Source: Echria macrotheca (taxonomy: Eukaryota; Ascomycota; Sordariomycetes; Sordariales; Schizotheciaceae). Taken from it: DNA of 64,000 bases. The number at the start of each line of letters is the position of its first letter. Within the stretch, counting starts at the first letter, position 1. The stretch covers positions 248,001 through 312,000 of the forward strand of contig MU839836.1 of assembly GCA_030411725.1 (NCBI GenBank). The letters run 5' to 3'. The notes beneath the pieces are model-generated. The model searched no databases. It was not told the DNA's origin and saw only the letters and a program-made list of their open reading frames with translations. Positions 54,664-64,000 of this stretch are shown in pieces. Position numbers and translations under genes: made by a program.

Positions 54664-55191
54664 TGCTGTTGTGTTAACGAGAAGACGCGAACTGGGCCGG
54701 CTGCCGCAATGGCTTTGAGATTATATATATCACCATGAAGTTATCGGGACCAAGCATCGTTGATCTTGTCACTTTCGGGTTGGGCGATTCGTCTACATCA
54801 TTTGTTGGCCCAGCAGTGTCGGAAAACCACACCGTTATCTCATTCTCCCGCCATTCCTATCTATCTTACGGGGTGTTGGCATGTGGGACCCCTGATGCGG
54901 AAGCCGGATGTCTCTGATGCCCAATATGAACCGAAGCCTATCAACATCCATTCCCCCACTCCCCTCACGGTTGGTAGAGTGGGCTTGAAAGCTAGATGGT
55001 TGAAACCTTTTGGTGCCCAAATGCTGTCCCGTGCGCGAAAGATGAGTCAAATATGCAGTAAGCCAACTGGAATGGTTGTCTGTGGCAGGAAGTTGGTACA
55101 TAAAATATTCTCGCTGCTCAGCGAAGCCAGCGCAGAGCAACAACTCAGTGATACGAGCCAGCAGACCGCCATTGTCTCCACATTTACCCCC
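54664..55191. other. Intergenic, GTPase promoter
   Basis: Contains a minus-strand TATA-like run (TATATATAA near 54722-54730). No other feature. Confidence 0.5.
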
Positions 55192-57522
55192 TCAAAGCTG
55201 CCCCATGGCGCGTCTGAGTCCCTGTATGTTGGGTTGCCTTGGTGGTCTGTGCCGGCGTGGCGGCGTAGGACGAGCAAGGCCTGTTTGACTTGGCGAGGAC
55301 GCGCCGATGTTGCCGGTTGGTTCCGGCTCCAGCTTGGACTGCGGCATGGTAGATGCGGTCGCGGTTGTATGGCGAAGAGATGTCCTGATCTCTTTATCGT
55401 AGCCAACATACACGAGATCCCGAAGCTCTAGTCTGGTTCTAGACGCGTTGATGGCTGAGATGCTGATAGCCCCTTGCCGGGACAATGGGTGATCCGTCCA
55501 AATACCGTCTTGATCGCTGCGTGCCTCACCATGGCGTTCAAGATACTTCTTGCAGCGACCTAGACTACACTCAAAGTTTTCGGCAGTCGTAATACTGCAG
55601 TACACCATCGATGTCGGCCCTGTCCGGCTCTGGAAAAGAATTCCAAAGTAGACGATGTATTGTTCGTCCTCAAGATCGAATGTCAAAGTGGCGGCAGTGT
55701 CGTATGTGAGTTCGAGGGAAAAGGCCCCATTCTCCTCCCGGATATGTACCGCGGAGTCTGGCTTGAGGAGCCGGAATTCCTTCGCTGAGAAGGCAGGGTG
55801 AATGAAGACCCATGCTGCATATTTGTGCTCAGGCAGCGGTCGAGGCCTTTGTGGGACAGGCCATGTACTGTCTGGAGAGACTAGAAGGGCCATAGACTGC
55901 GCCTTGTCGACCAATTTGAGGTCCACTTCAACAAGGTCATCGTAGATCAGGCGTTGCGGGGTGGATGTCCCCTGGCAACTTGTCAAAATGATGCCCATTG
56001 CCGTCCCGTTATCGCCGTCAAAGCAGTCCAAAATGGCAATGACATGTTGAGCCTTTGAACCAGCGGCTTGAGACTCGAAAATGCCATCCAAGAGCGCCGA
56101 TAGTGACGAGCTTCGGTCCCTCCAGATGTAGACTCCGGTGCTGGACAGTTCCTCAATGATTGGAAGCTCAATCCTCAGGCCCGTGTTGGTCATTGCATAC
56201 GATTTGCGGTTGACGCTTAGAGGTCCGTGGAGATTGACTGGCCGGGCTGCATCGTGTAGGACGATCGAAGGTGCTTTCGATCGGGTGCGGGATTGGGTGA
56301 TTTGCCCGGAGTCACTGAAGCTGGCGGGTGAGCAGGCAAGCATACCCCAGGGCAGGGATTTCTGCCACTTCGGGTGCATCCAGGCGAAGATAGTCTGATC
56401 TGAAGAAACCTTGAGGAGCTCTTCTTGAAGACGCCGGAAGGCATCTCTGCCCTCACCGTAAAGCAACGGCATGTGGATGCCGAAGATGCCTAGTAGACAA
56501 TAGGCAATGTCCTCGCTTCGCGTCGTATCACGTCTTGCCGCCCACGACATCTTCTGTGCCACGCTGGTGCGCCCGGGGTCGAAGAAAATAAGATCGAGTT
56601 CGCTAATGCTAGTGATACTCGAGATCTCTTTTCGTAGGCTCCATTTGGTGCCGATCTTTTGCCAAGAAGTATTGTAAAACTCGACGTGGAGCGGCGTAAT
56701 AAGCTCTTGAAGGGTCCATCCGCGAGAGTACCACCGGCTCGGCTCGCAGTCTTTGGTCTTGGTGTCCGATGTTGAGTGGACATCTTGGAGATACGCGAAG
56801 CAGACTGTCGCGCACTTGTACCAAGCGAACATGGAGTTGATGCTCTCAGACAGTTCGGCGCTGCTGGTTTTGTCGATACAACATGTGTCGACCCAGGCGT
56901 ACGAGAGCCCTTTTTCTTCCGCGAGACTACAGCATCGCAGAATCTTGTCATAGCCGCTCCTAGCGCGATGGGATGCCGCTTCATCGTTGGGATCCGGATG
57001 GGCGGCCTGGAGGCGAAGGAAGTCCTGGAATGAGATCTCCTGCCTGTCCACCCACGTGTGGGAAAGAATAGCGTACCGATCCGGCGGGCTGGCGAAGAAC
57101 TCGAGCTTGCGGGTGCTAGTGTTGATGAGCCACATGGCGCTGGTGTTGTCGATGACCTGAATGATCTGTCTCCGGCAGTGACTCTGCAAGTACAGCTGTC
57201 CAGCGCACATAGGGCAGAGGTAGTGGATTTGGAGGCAAATTTTTTTCTCGCTCCTTGCCACGAAACCATGCCCGCAGATTTGTGTCGCACAAACCTTTGT
57301 CAGCAGATTGGGCAGAGATGTTTGGGCACCGAAGTTGAACTGCAAGCCCCAGGCCGAAAGGAGCAATGCGTGAGAGGAGATTGCGTCCAATAAGGGTGGC
57401 CAAAGGCGTGTCGCATATGCCAGTTCCTTGTTGGTCTTGACGTGGCATCTGCCAGATATTTTCTTTCGGGGCCAGGAGATTCCGTCGGTCGCCCCACAGT
57501 TTAGCAGACTAGTTTCCTCCAT
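55192..57522 (-). CDS. HET-domain protein (heterokaryon incompatibility)
   Basis: Single-exon frame of 776 aa. The HET domain starts at MWLINTSTRKLEF (residue 130) and has YAILSHTW, GYDKILRCCSLAEEKGL, YAWVDTCCIDKTSSAELSE, WYSRGWTLQELI and EDIAYCLLGIFG. HET proteins trigger programmed cell death on meeting a non-self partner. The C-terminal 400 residues carry no repeats and end in a basic Pro/Arg tail. The N-terminal 129 residues (with CGHGF and CPMC) may be genuine or a 5' leader; translation may begin at 57135 instead. It is flanked by two P-loop GTPases and divergent from the second with 116 bp between start codons. Confidence 0.9.
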   Translation of the reverse strand: MEETSLLNCGATDGISWPRKKISGRCHVKTNKELAYATRLWPPLLDAISSHALLLSAWGLQFNFGAQTSLPNLLTKVCATQICGHGFVARSEKKICLQIHYLCPMCAGQLYLQSHCRRQIIQVIDNTSAMWLINTSTRKLEFFASPPDRYAILSHTWVDRQEISFQDFLRLQAAHPDPNDEAASHRARSGYDKILRCCSLAEEKGLSYAWVDTCCIDKTSSAELSESINSMFAWYKCATVCFAYLQDVHSTSDTKTKDCEPSRWYSRGWTLQELITPLHVEFYNTSWQKIGTKWSLRKEISSITSISELDLIFFDPGRTSVAQKMSWAARRDTTRSEDIAYCLLGIFGIHMPLLYGEGRDAFRRLQEELLKVSSDQTIFAWMHPKWQKSLPWGMLACSPASFSDSGQITQSRTRSKAPSIVLHDAARPVNLHGPLSVNRKSYAMTNTGLRIELPIIEELSSTGVYIWRDRSSSLSALLDGIFESQAAGSKAQHVIAILDCFDGDNGTAMGIILTSCQGTSTPQRLIYDDLVEVDLKLVDKAQSMALLVSPDSTWPVPQRPRPLPEHKYAAWVFIHPAFSAKEFRLLKPDSAVHIREENGAFSLELTYDTAATLTFDLEDEQYIVYFGILFQSRTGPTSMVYCSITTAENFECSLGRCKKYLERHGEARSDQDGIWTDHPLSRQGAISISAINASRTRLELRDLVYVGYDKEIRTSLRHTTATASTMPQSKLEPEPTGNIGASSPSQTGLARPTPPRRHRPPRQPNIQGLRRAMGQL

Positions 57523-57638
57523 ATTGTGTGGGAAGGTGCACGGAGATGGAGAAAAGCTTTAAGGCTTCTCCATCATCTCAAAAGCCATCGTCAAGCGCGA
57601 ATAGAAAACACCTACTTTATAATCGACCACCAATTGTC
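57523..57638. promoter_or_regulatory. Short bidirectional promoter, HET/GTPase
   Basis: Only 116 bp separate the HET start on the minus strand and the GTPase start on the plus strand, so control elements must be shared (if HET starts at 57135 the gap is about 500 bp). Confidence 0.5.
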
Positions 57639-58746
57639 ATGGCGACTTCGCCGTATTGCGACTACCCGCAGCCCGGCGATGGATCGCGAGACACCCTTGC
57701 CCAGCATGTGCCGACGATAGTGTGAGGAGCAACCTTTTCCAGAGTTGAGTTGGGTGAAAGGGCGAGCGCAGCGCTGATTTAACCCCCCCGAGCAGTGAAT
57801 CCGATGTTGTAATCCTGGTTCTGGGGATGACAGGGGCGGGAAAGAGCACCTTCATCTCGCGCTTTACTGATGAACACCAGAGCCCCCCAATGGGTGGCAG
57901 CGACAGCATTGGAACTTGTAAGTGGCTGAATCGCTCCTTCCTCACCTGCCCTATTCCAACACGTCTTCCAATGACTAAAATAAGGAAGGCACGGCTGAAG
58001 TGGGATATTACCACTGCACACTCCCTGGTGGGGAGCACCTTGTGCTGATCGACACGCCGGGCTTTGGTTCTCCGGATCGGCCTGACACCGAACTTCTTGC
58101 CGAGCTGGCCGCCCACCTCGCCGGTCTCTACGAGTCCGGTATCTCGCTGAGCGGTATCATCTACCTCCATGCTATCGACCAAACGCGAATGTTGGGCGGT
58201 GCTGTTGACAACATCCGGATGCTCTCGGCACTCTGTGGCACTGCGGCGCTACCTAACCTCGCACTGGTCACTACCAAGGAGAGCCATGGCCAAAACGCGG
58301 CTGAGAGAGACCGGAGAACCCTGGAGTCTTTGAAGCGCAGTTTCTGGAATGGGCTGATTGATCATGGTGCTGTTGTGCGGGTACACGACGGTACACGTGA
58401 ATCGGCCAGCGAGATAGTAGATGCTCTGAGGTGGAAGAGAAGAAAACCGCTGGCTATACAGCTGCAGATGGTCGATAAAGGGTTGAAGTGGGGCGACACA
58501 GATGCAGCGCAGTCACTGTTGAGCCACAACCAGCCGAGGCCAGGATCGCAGAACCGGCTGTTTGGAGCTCCAGAACCACCGGAGCCGATCGACCAGAACT
58601 GGTTCTCGAGCCTGCTCCAGCTAGCGTCGACGGTTTTCCGCCTTGTAATTTTTCTTGGCACGCTAGTGGTTTTGTCCATCGTGGAGTGTTTTTCTCGAGC
58701 TTGGAACTGGGGGTGGAACCTAAGGTCTGGGAATAGAGAGGGGTGA
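57639..58746 (+). CDS. P-loop GTPase with C-terminal membrane segment
   Basis: Protein of 328 aa in three exons (57639-57721, 57772-57917, 57989-58746) with introns of 50 and 71 nt. G1 GMTGAGKSTFISRF (about residue 47), G3 DTPGFGSPD, SGIIYLHAIDQTRMLGGAVD and LVTTKE as the G4-like site. The C-terminus has a clear transmembrane helix (VFRLVIFLGTLVVLSIVE) followed by aromatic residues. It shares segment order and motifs with the GTPase at 53425, from which it presumably duplicated, but differs in its C-terminal part. Membrane-anchored GTPases of this sort could act with the neighbouring HET protein; this is inference. Confidence 0.88.
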
Positions 58747-59508
58747 GATGAGAGCTGTACGATATTTTTGCTCCTGGATGCAACAATCGTTGGACTTTCG
58801 AGTCTGTGTTGTAAATATTGAACAGTAATCTTATCTGGTGGCTGTCGCTGTGAAAGTTGCATTACCTAGCCAAGCTCAACAAAGGTTCTGATCAGCTGGT
58901 TGACTGTTTGAGGTCGAGGACTGCATCACGCTGACTCTAAATCTTACCCTACCTTACTTGAAGAGCTTTTTGAGCTTGAGAGGCTGGTGCCACGGCCTAT
59001 TTCATGGCCACAAGCAGATTATAGCCATTATGGAGGCCTAGGGGTGGTATATGGTATATCAAGTACTAGACTCTATACCATACAAATCTCTACTCAATTC
59101 TGGATTTCCTAATAACTGTACATACTCAATTAAATTACTGTTACGTGCGTTGTAGGCTGTCAAAGATGGCAGTCACGGTGGTAATGCGGGGGCCTAGATC
59201 GAAAGTACCGATTTTTTCTTTTTGGGCACCCACTGTAGCACTGGACAGTTGTCCTTTCCAGCTTTGTGGTACACAGATGACTTTTCTTTTTTTAGGGATC
59301 TTGGATATGCCATGTCACTGCACCAGAGAACAATTCTTGGAACTGAAATCTCGTGCCTATGTCTATCCGGCAAAGAGCTCGAACGCGGCGATGATTCGCT
59401 CTCCAATTTGGGAGTCAGATACCACTCATGCGCCTCCCCCAAGTTTCAGTGCCCCGGCACAATCCACAAAGGATGTTTCCGAGACACATAACAACGTAAA
59501 AGAAACCA
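58747..59508. other. Intergenic upstream of tRNA
   Basis: No supported gene. Confidence 0.5.
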
Positions 59509-59579
59509 GCGTCAGTGGTTTAGTGGTAAAATCCATCGTTGCCATCGATGGGCCCCGCGTTCGATTCGCGGCTGACGCA
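59509..59579 (+). tRNA. tRNA-Gly (anticodon GCC)
   Basis: A 71-nt cloverleaf without intron. The acceptor GCGTCAG pairs perfectly with CTGACGC and the discriminator base is A. The anticodon stem CATCG/CGATG holds loop TTGCCAT, and the T arm CCGCG-TTCGATT-CGCGG is perfect. A Pol III-type T run follows at about 59620-59626. Confidence 0.95.
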
Positions 59580-60152
59580 AACATCTCGGTTGCTCCGAGC
59601 TAATGAGCACGACTCGTGTTATTTTTCTTCCTCTTTCATTTTGCATTTTGCATCCTCTCCACTTTTTTCCCTTTTTTTACGCGGACTTTATGGCACAAAC
59701 CGTTAGTTATGCTACTCCACAGGTACACTCGGTTTCCCCTGACAGCTGTTGTCAGAAAGGAAAAGTTCCAAGGGCCTTGGGCATCTTGTAAGCAGATCAT
59801 CTCTTACGAAACGATGGGTTCTTACACCAGGCTCACCGGCCAGCGCAGTGTAACAACGTTCATCAACTGTGTATTTGGTAGTATAGTAGCGTCGTTATGG
59901 CATTACAACGCGCGGGATTGCGCTTCGGCCCTGTATTCCCTGTAGGCACATGGTGTTGCTTCGTTAGTCGGAGGGTTACTGTTGCAACTTTGAGGTCAAA
60001 ATTTCGGGTAGACATGTTATGACGGCCTTGTCCTGACAAAACTAGCTCGCAAATGAACTCGTCAGATGTCGGACAATATCTTTCCAAGAATTTGCCTGAT
60101 CATTCCATGAATCCAACGCCTTATGACTGAACCTACGCATCCGTTCAATACT
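59580..60152. other. Intergenic after tRNA
   Basis: T-rich stretches at 59619-59680; otherwise nothing recognised. Confidence 0.5.
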
Positions 60153-62198
60153 TCAAAGAAAAGACATGAAACGCCACTCCAGGCCATCCAATCCCCAGAT
60201 CTCCCCGTCCATCAATCCATGGACGTAACAAGCTCCTATAAACTCCCACCGATCACCCCGAGGCCTCATGATAACCGGAATTCTCATTCCCCGGAAGACG
60301 CATACCCGATCACCCACTCTAGCTCTCAGTGGCACCCATCCAAATTTGCCGTTCTGGGAAACAAAGAAGCGCCTGGCATCGCGGACTCGGCCCTCCGCCT
60401 TATCAAACGGATCAGCGAAGGCCGCCAGTATTTGGTAAAATCCAGCAAGCTGCAAGAGATCCTGCGCCGACCGCATCTTCATCAGCACTTTCTTCAGCAG
60501 GTACCAGTATCCAAAGCTGATACCAAGCCAGTCTGCTGGCTCCTCATTGGGTGACTGGTAATTGAACTCTGGGCCGCGGTTGTAGGTGAGGGTTCGCCAA
60601 AAGGCTTCAAAAGACGCTCCGGACATGATACTATCCGACGGGCGTAAGGTCGGATCGGCCAGCATTCTGATCTCCGAAAGCCAAAAGACCATTTCTGCCT
60701 CATATTGGGAAACAGCCTCTATAGCTCTTAGAGGGTCAATTCCGACGCCGTCTTGTGTTCGCTGTCGTCGTTCTTCCTGACTTTCATCGGGAAGCACCGG
60801 TCTCTCTCTGGCTAATGTTTCGACGCGATCGAACGCTGCACCCACGATTTCAATCTCCTGTGCTCCGCAGTTAGTAACTTTCTTATATCACGGCAAATGC
60901 GTTCTTCTTACATCCGGCACGGGTATAATCAACTGAGACGGCGAAGATCCGGCCCACTTGGAAACACCATGTCTCAGCCGCAACTTGGGTAACAGGCGTC
61001 TTCGGTCGTCCGCCAGATACCGAGTATTGTAGAAGCCGGACATGAGGAGGCCTGGGCTGTGCGGTGATATCAAATCGGGGACCCACGAGGGTAGGCCGAG
61101 GTTGTGGTTCTGGGGGTTTGCATGGAAGGCCAACCAGTCGATGGGGAACCCGTGATCTTGTGGCTTTCTCTCAAAGACCAGTACCTCGACGCCTCCCGGT
61201 TCAACCTGATACCGAGGAGCGCCAAGAAGCGTCATCTTGCCAACCAGGCAAGCGATGTCACGAAATGTCTTTTGATAGCTTACAAAGCGTGCATCGAGAT
61301 CAGCCGATATACCAGCGAGGGCGAAATATCGATCTCGGGGATCGGTCGCTCCCATGCCATTATACCGGGAGAGAGTGTCGTAGATGGGAAGTCGACCAGC
61401 ACGTTTATATTCGAAGTAACCGGTAGCGATGTTGCGAGCCATGAGAGCCGAACTCGCCGGGCTGCCCTTGAAGGCGTTGAACGCCTCATAGAGGTTTCTG
61501 TGGCGAGCAATATGAAGCGTATTCCAGAGTATAATTCTGGTATCAAGGTCCAGGGAGCCTCGCCGCATGATGGATGTCTTGGCTACGAGCAATTCTTGCA
61601 CCACCCATATCCGACTGAACCAGGGATGGCTCAGGATGTTGAACAGTGCGGTCCAATCCGGATCGCAATAGGAGGCTTTGGGAACGCCATTGGATTCGCA
61701 ATCGAAATCATGGAAGTCGTAAGTAGTGGCACTCATGTTGTACGTCGCCCCGTCGCATTTCTGATACAGGCGTTCTGCGAGTTCGAATCCCTCTCGGTCG
61801 CCGGGTTGTTGCTCTTTCCCAAGCCAGATAATGACCTGATGCGAATTGTCGTATATGTCGCGCATCATGCGGACTTGCGAGGTTTTCTCGTTGTCGTCAT
61901 TCTGGTTGATGCAAATTGCGTCAGCCCAGAGTAGTGCAGTCGGCTGACGGCGGGCTTGCTCGCTCAGGGCCTCTAGGAGATTGGATCCAATGTGCATAAG
62001 TCGGCCGTTGCACTTGATCTGTTCCTTCGATGTTTGATTGCCCCAGACGTATGAAAGTGCTTCATATCTCACACTCTCAAGTCGGTGCCGAGCTAATTCG
62101 ATCTCCAGAGTATTCTTCGGGTCGGTCCTGATTTCGATGAGTCGGATTTCGTTCCCCTGCAACGGCGCGTCATAGGCGAAGCCGGCATCACTTGCCAT
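60153..62198 (-). CDS. HET-domain protein, HET-6/OR type
   Basis: Protein of 664 aa in two exons (62198-60909, 60857-60153) with a 51-nt intron (GTAAGA donor, ACTAAC branch). The HET domain occupies about residues 45-200: YEALSYVWGN, NLLEALSEQARRQ, LLWADAICINQND, EKTSQVRMMRDIY and WFSRIWVVQELLVA. LGLPSWVPDL and DPRDRYFALAGI are typical of the HET-6 group, and the C-terminal FIGACYVHGLMDGE block is intact. Second HET gene within 3 kb of the GTPase/HET group, suggesting a clustered non-self-recognition locus. Confidence 0.9.
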
Positions 62199-62642
62199 AC
62201 TTGCGGTAGATCATAAAACAGGGAAGGTAAGGATGTTTGAGCGGTTTCGAGGTGATTAGGTTGACTACTAGATGAAAGACTGAAAATCTCCTCGACGCAG
62301 CCTGACGTGCTCTTAGGCAACCATCAGATTGGCCGCGAGGCAGAATACCCCGCATACCACACAGTACATAGTACAGTACAGGATACCTCATGGAGTATGA
62401 GATGGAAGCTTAGTGGTTGCTGGGAGGCGAATCGGATAAGGCTCTGCAACCAAGCGCTGCGTAGGTAGGTAGAAATGGAACATGCCTACCTACTTGCTTA
62501 CCTACCTATGATATAACGGCCAGACCAAAATTCGATTGTGCATATCAAAAATGCAGATATTACACCGCTAAACCCTGCCTTCATTTTTAGTTGACGGACG
62601 GTGACCCCTTGTTGCAGGTAGAGTCCGGGGATGTGACCCTGC
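62199..62642. other. Intergenic with TAGG/CCTA tetramer arrays
   Basis: GTAGGTAGGTAG (62461) and CCTACCTACTTGCTTACCTACC (62485-62507) form an imperfect inverted repeat. No gene. Confidence 0.55.
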
Positions 62643-63998
62643 TCAGGTATATACGTACTTCGTCACCGGGCCTGGGCTCGAACTCCGGCCTCCCAACCCT
62701 TCCTCTGAACGAACGGATTCCACCGATATTGAACGGCGCCTTGTGACTTGATAATACCCGGGCTGGGAGCTATCCAGGAGCCTCGGAATATAATCCTTGA
62801 TCACCTCCAAAAACTCAACATCGTTGCTGTATCCCAGCCGCTCCAAAGCCGCATCATGCCTCAACTCACGGAGCGGCAGGAGTTGAGATAGATCCTCCCG
62901 AGGAAGCTCTACCGAATGGTCGCAGTACTGTAGCCCCCGCTCCCACGGGAGCAGGGGCGGGAGTATCCTGTCAAGCTCATCCCACCACTGCCACCAAATA
63001 TTTCTTAGTGGACGTCGCCCTCGAAGTTTCATCACAGCGTCGAAAGTGGCCATGATCAAATCCAGCTGCTCTTTCAACTCGGCGTCTTCCTCTTGCAGCT
63101 CCGCCCTCTCGTCGTCTGTCACTTCTTTGGCTTTAAGGTCTGCGTTTCGACGACAGCACGTGTGCGCCATGCCGAGTCGGTGAAACACTTCCAGCCGACA
63201 AGCAGCGCTGACGTACGCCGCATCCTGTCCGGATGCACCGGCGCCGCAGTCAGAGATCCAGGAAAATATATCATCCTGGATCTGAGCCCACGTCTTGATC
63301 GAACCGAAGCCGGCAAATACCGGGATCATGTGAATGGGAAGACAGCCGCTGTTGGAACAATAACAGAGGCAGCCGTCTTCGAGACGCGCGTCTCGACGGG
63401 CTACTTCCCTGATTAAGACCCGCGGTGGCCGTTGGAGCGACCTCGGCCGATTCGGTGCCCTACTCTCGAATACGTGCTCCTCAGAGTCAGAATCATCCCA
63501 GCCAGTTGAACTCCCGCCACCAGATGAAGAGGTTTCCGAGTCGGATGAGCTTGTGGAATTTCCATCTCCATATTCGTCGGCCAGGTCATGGGTTTCAACA
63601 TCTCGAGGCGCTGGTATTCGTGAATAGACCATCTCAGGCACGCTCCTGACACTTGCCGGCGTTGGGCTGGTGTGTCGACTGGATCTCGTGCTGCTGTCAT
63701 TCGCTTCCAGCTCCCAAAGTAACTTCTTTACTTCGTCCTCGGGGATCTGTTCTCGCCCTCCCCGAGCAACTACCATGAGTGCTTCGAGGACATACTTGAA
63801 GCTTTTATCGAGATCACAGTGCCACTCCAAGAGCCGGTAATTGGAGCTGAAGATGGTGCTGTATAAACATGCCAGTGCGAATAGAGGGCGCATGTTCTTT
63901 GCGAGCCTGAGCGGTCGATTGACCGGTGATCCATGCCTCACTAGCCATGGCAGGATACCGGATGCCGCAATAGGCCACTCCTTACTCTCGAAACTCAA
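62643..63998 (-). CDS. Hypothetical fungal protein, probably truncated by window edge
   Basis: Open to the right edge; 451 aa visible. It begins within a region (LACLYSTIFSSNYRLLEWHCDL) that reads like the interior of a larger protein, so the 5' end probably lies outside. After a Ser-rich spacer comes a Cys cluster DGCLCYCSNSGCLPI and, 70 residues later, LEVFHRLGMAHTCC. I recall this CxCxCS..GC plus LG-HTCC pairing from C-terminal halves of uncharacterised Sordariomycete proteins. A coiled coil (DDERAELQEEDAELKEQLD) and an acidic/Ser tail follow. Function unknown. Confidence 0.65.
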   Translation of the reverse strand: MSFESKEWPIAASGILPWLVRHGSPVNRPLRLAKNMRPLFALACLYSTIFSSNYRLLEWHCDLDKSFKYVLEALMVVARGGREQIPEDEVKKLLWELEANDSSTRSSRHTSPTPASVRSVPEMVYSRIPAPRDVETHDLADEYGDGNSTSSSDSETSSSGGGSSTGWDDSDSEEHVFESRAPNRPRSLQRPPRVLIREVARRDARLEDGCLCYCSNSGCLPIHMIPVFAGFGSIKTWAQIQDDIFSWISDCGAGASGQDAAYVSAACRLEVFHRLGMAHTCCRRNADLKAKEVTDDERAELQEEDAELKEQLDLIMATFDAVMKLRGRRPLRNIWWQWWDELDRILPPLLPWERGLQYCDHSVELPREDLSQLLPLRELRHDAALERLGYSNDVEFLEVIKDYIPRLLDSSQPGYYQVTRRRSISVESVRSEEGLGGRSSSPGPVTKYVYT

Positions 63999-64000
63999 AA

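Noticed and set aside
1..64000. CRISPR arrays, bacterial operons, telomere repeats
   Set aside because: No spaced direct-repeat arrays, no ribosome-binding-site operon layout, and the TAGGTA tetramers are not TTAGGG telomere repeats.

Overview
The window looks like nuclear DNA of a filamentous ascomycete, most likely a Sordariomycete and perhaps near Chaetomiaceae/Podosporaceae. The evidence is: many short introns (46-85 nt, GTRNGT donors, CTRAY branch sites); fungal families such as HET-domain proteins, a NACHT NLR, AA9/AA8/GH45/GH10 wall enzymes, a LaeA-like methyltransferase and a yapsin-like protease; and a 6.6-kb AT-rich block with the dinucleotide pattern of RIP. Taxonomy is inference. 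Exon boundaries were chosen by hand from splice signals, reading phase and family motifs; the spliced totals I checked are divisible by three.

Layout. 0-13.4 kb: an HSL-type esterase, a second alpha/beta hydrolase, a GH45-like endoglucanase with an altered active site, a DHA1 MFS transporter, a DJ-1/PfpI protein, a C2H2 zinc-finger protein and an unknown protein, all on the minus strand. 13.4-17.1 kb: long non-coding DNA, then a conserved fungal gene with apparent frame breaks. 17.6-25.8 kb: a loose biomass-degradation group (AA9 LPMO; a secreted AA8 cytochrome fused to a LysM domain; a GH10 xylanase) with a membrane protein between them. 27.8-34.9 kb: a small Cys-rich secreted protein, a metallophosphoesterase-like protein missing several metal ligands, an acidic Ser/Asp-rich protein, and a GPI-type aspartic-protease-like protein whose second catalytic Asp is Gly.

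35.4-45.7 kb: one hydrolase-NACHT (NLR) gene on the minus strand is split by a transposon of about 6.58 kb. The transposon has terminal inverted repeats, is flanked by 3-bp ATC repeats, and its interior is reduced to AT-rich sequence without ORFs. 47.5-52.6 kb: a LaeA-like methyltransferase with a 13-nt microexon, a tiny 59-aa gene and a Nudix hydrolase. 53.4-62.2 kb: a compact putative allorecognition/immunity group of GTPase, HET protein, GTPase (the HET gene and second GTPase are divergent, 116 bp apart), tRNA-Gly(GCC) and a second HET gene. A gene running off the right edge completes the window.

Two themes stand out. One is an oxidative wall-degradation set in which AA8-LysM could donate electrons to AA9. 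The other is an incompatibility island with HET, NLR and paired P-loop GTPase genes. Several proteins keep a fold but have lost catalytic residues. Small hairpin repeats (22.4, 47.0 and 51.0 kb) and a shortened 5S-rRNA-like sequence (52.9 kb) lie in non-coding DNA.
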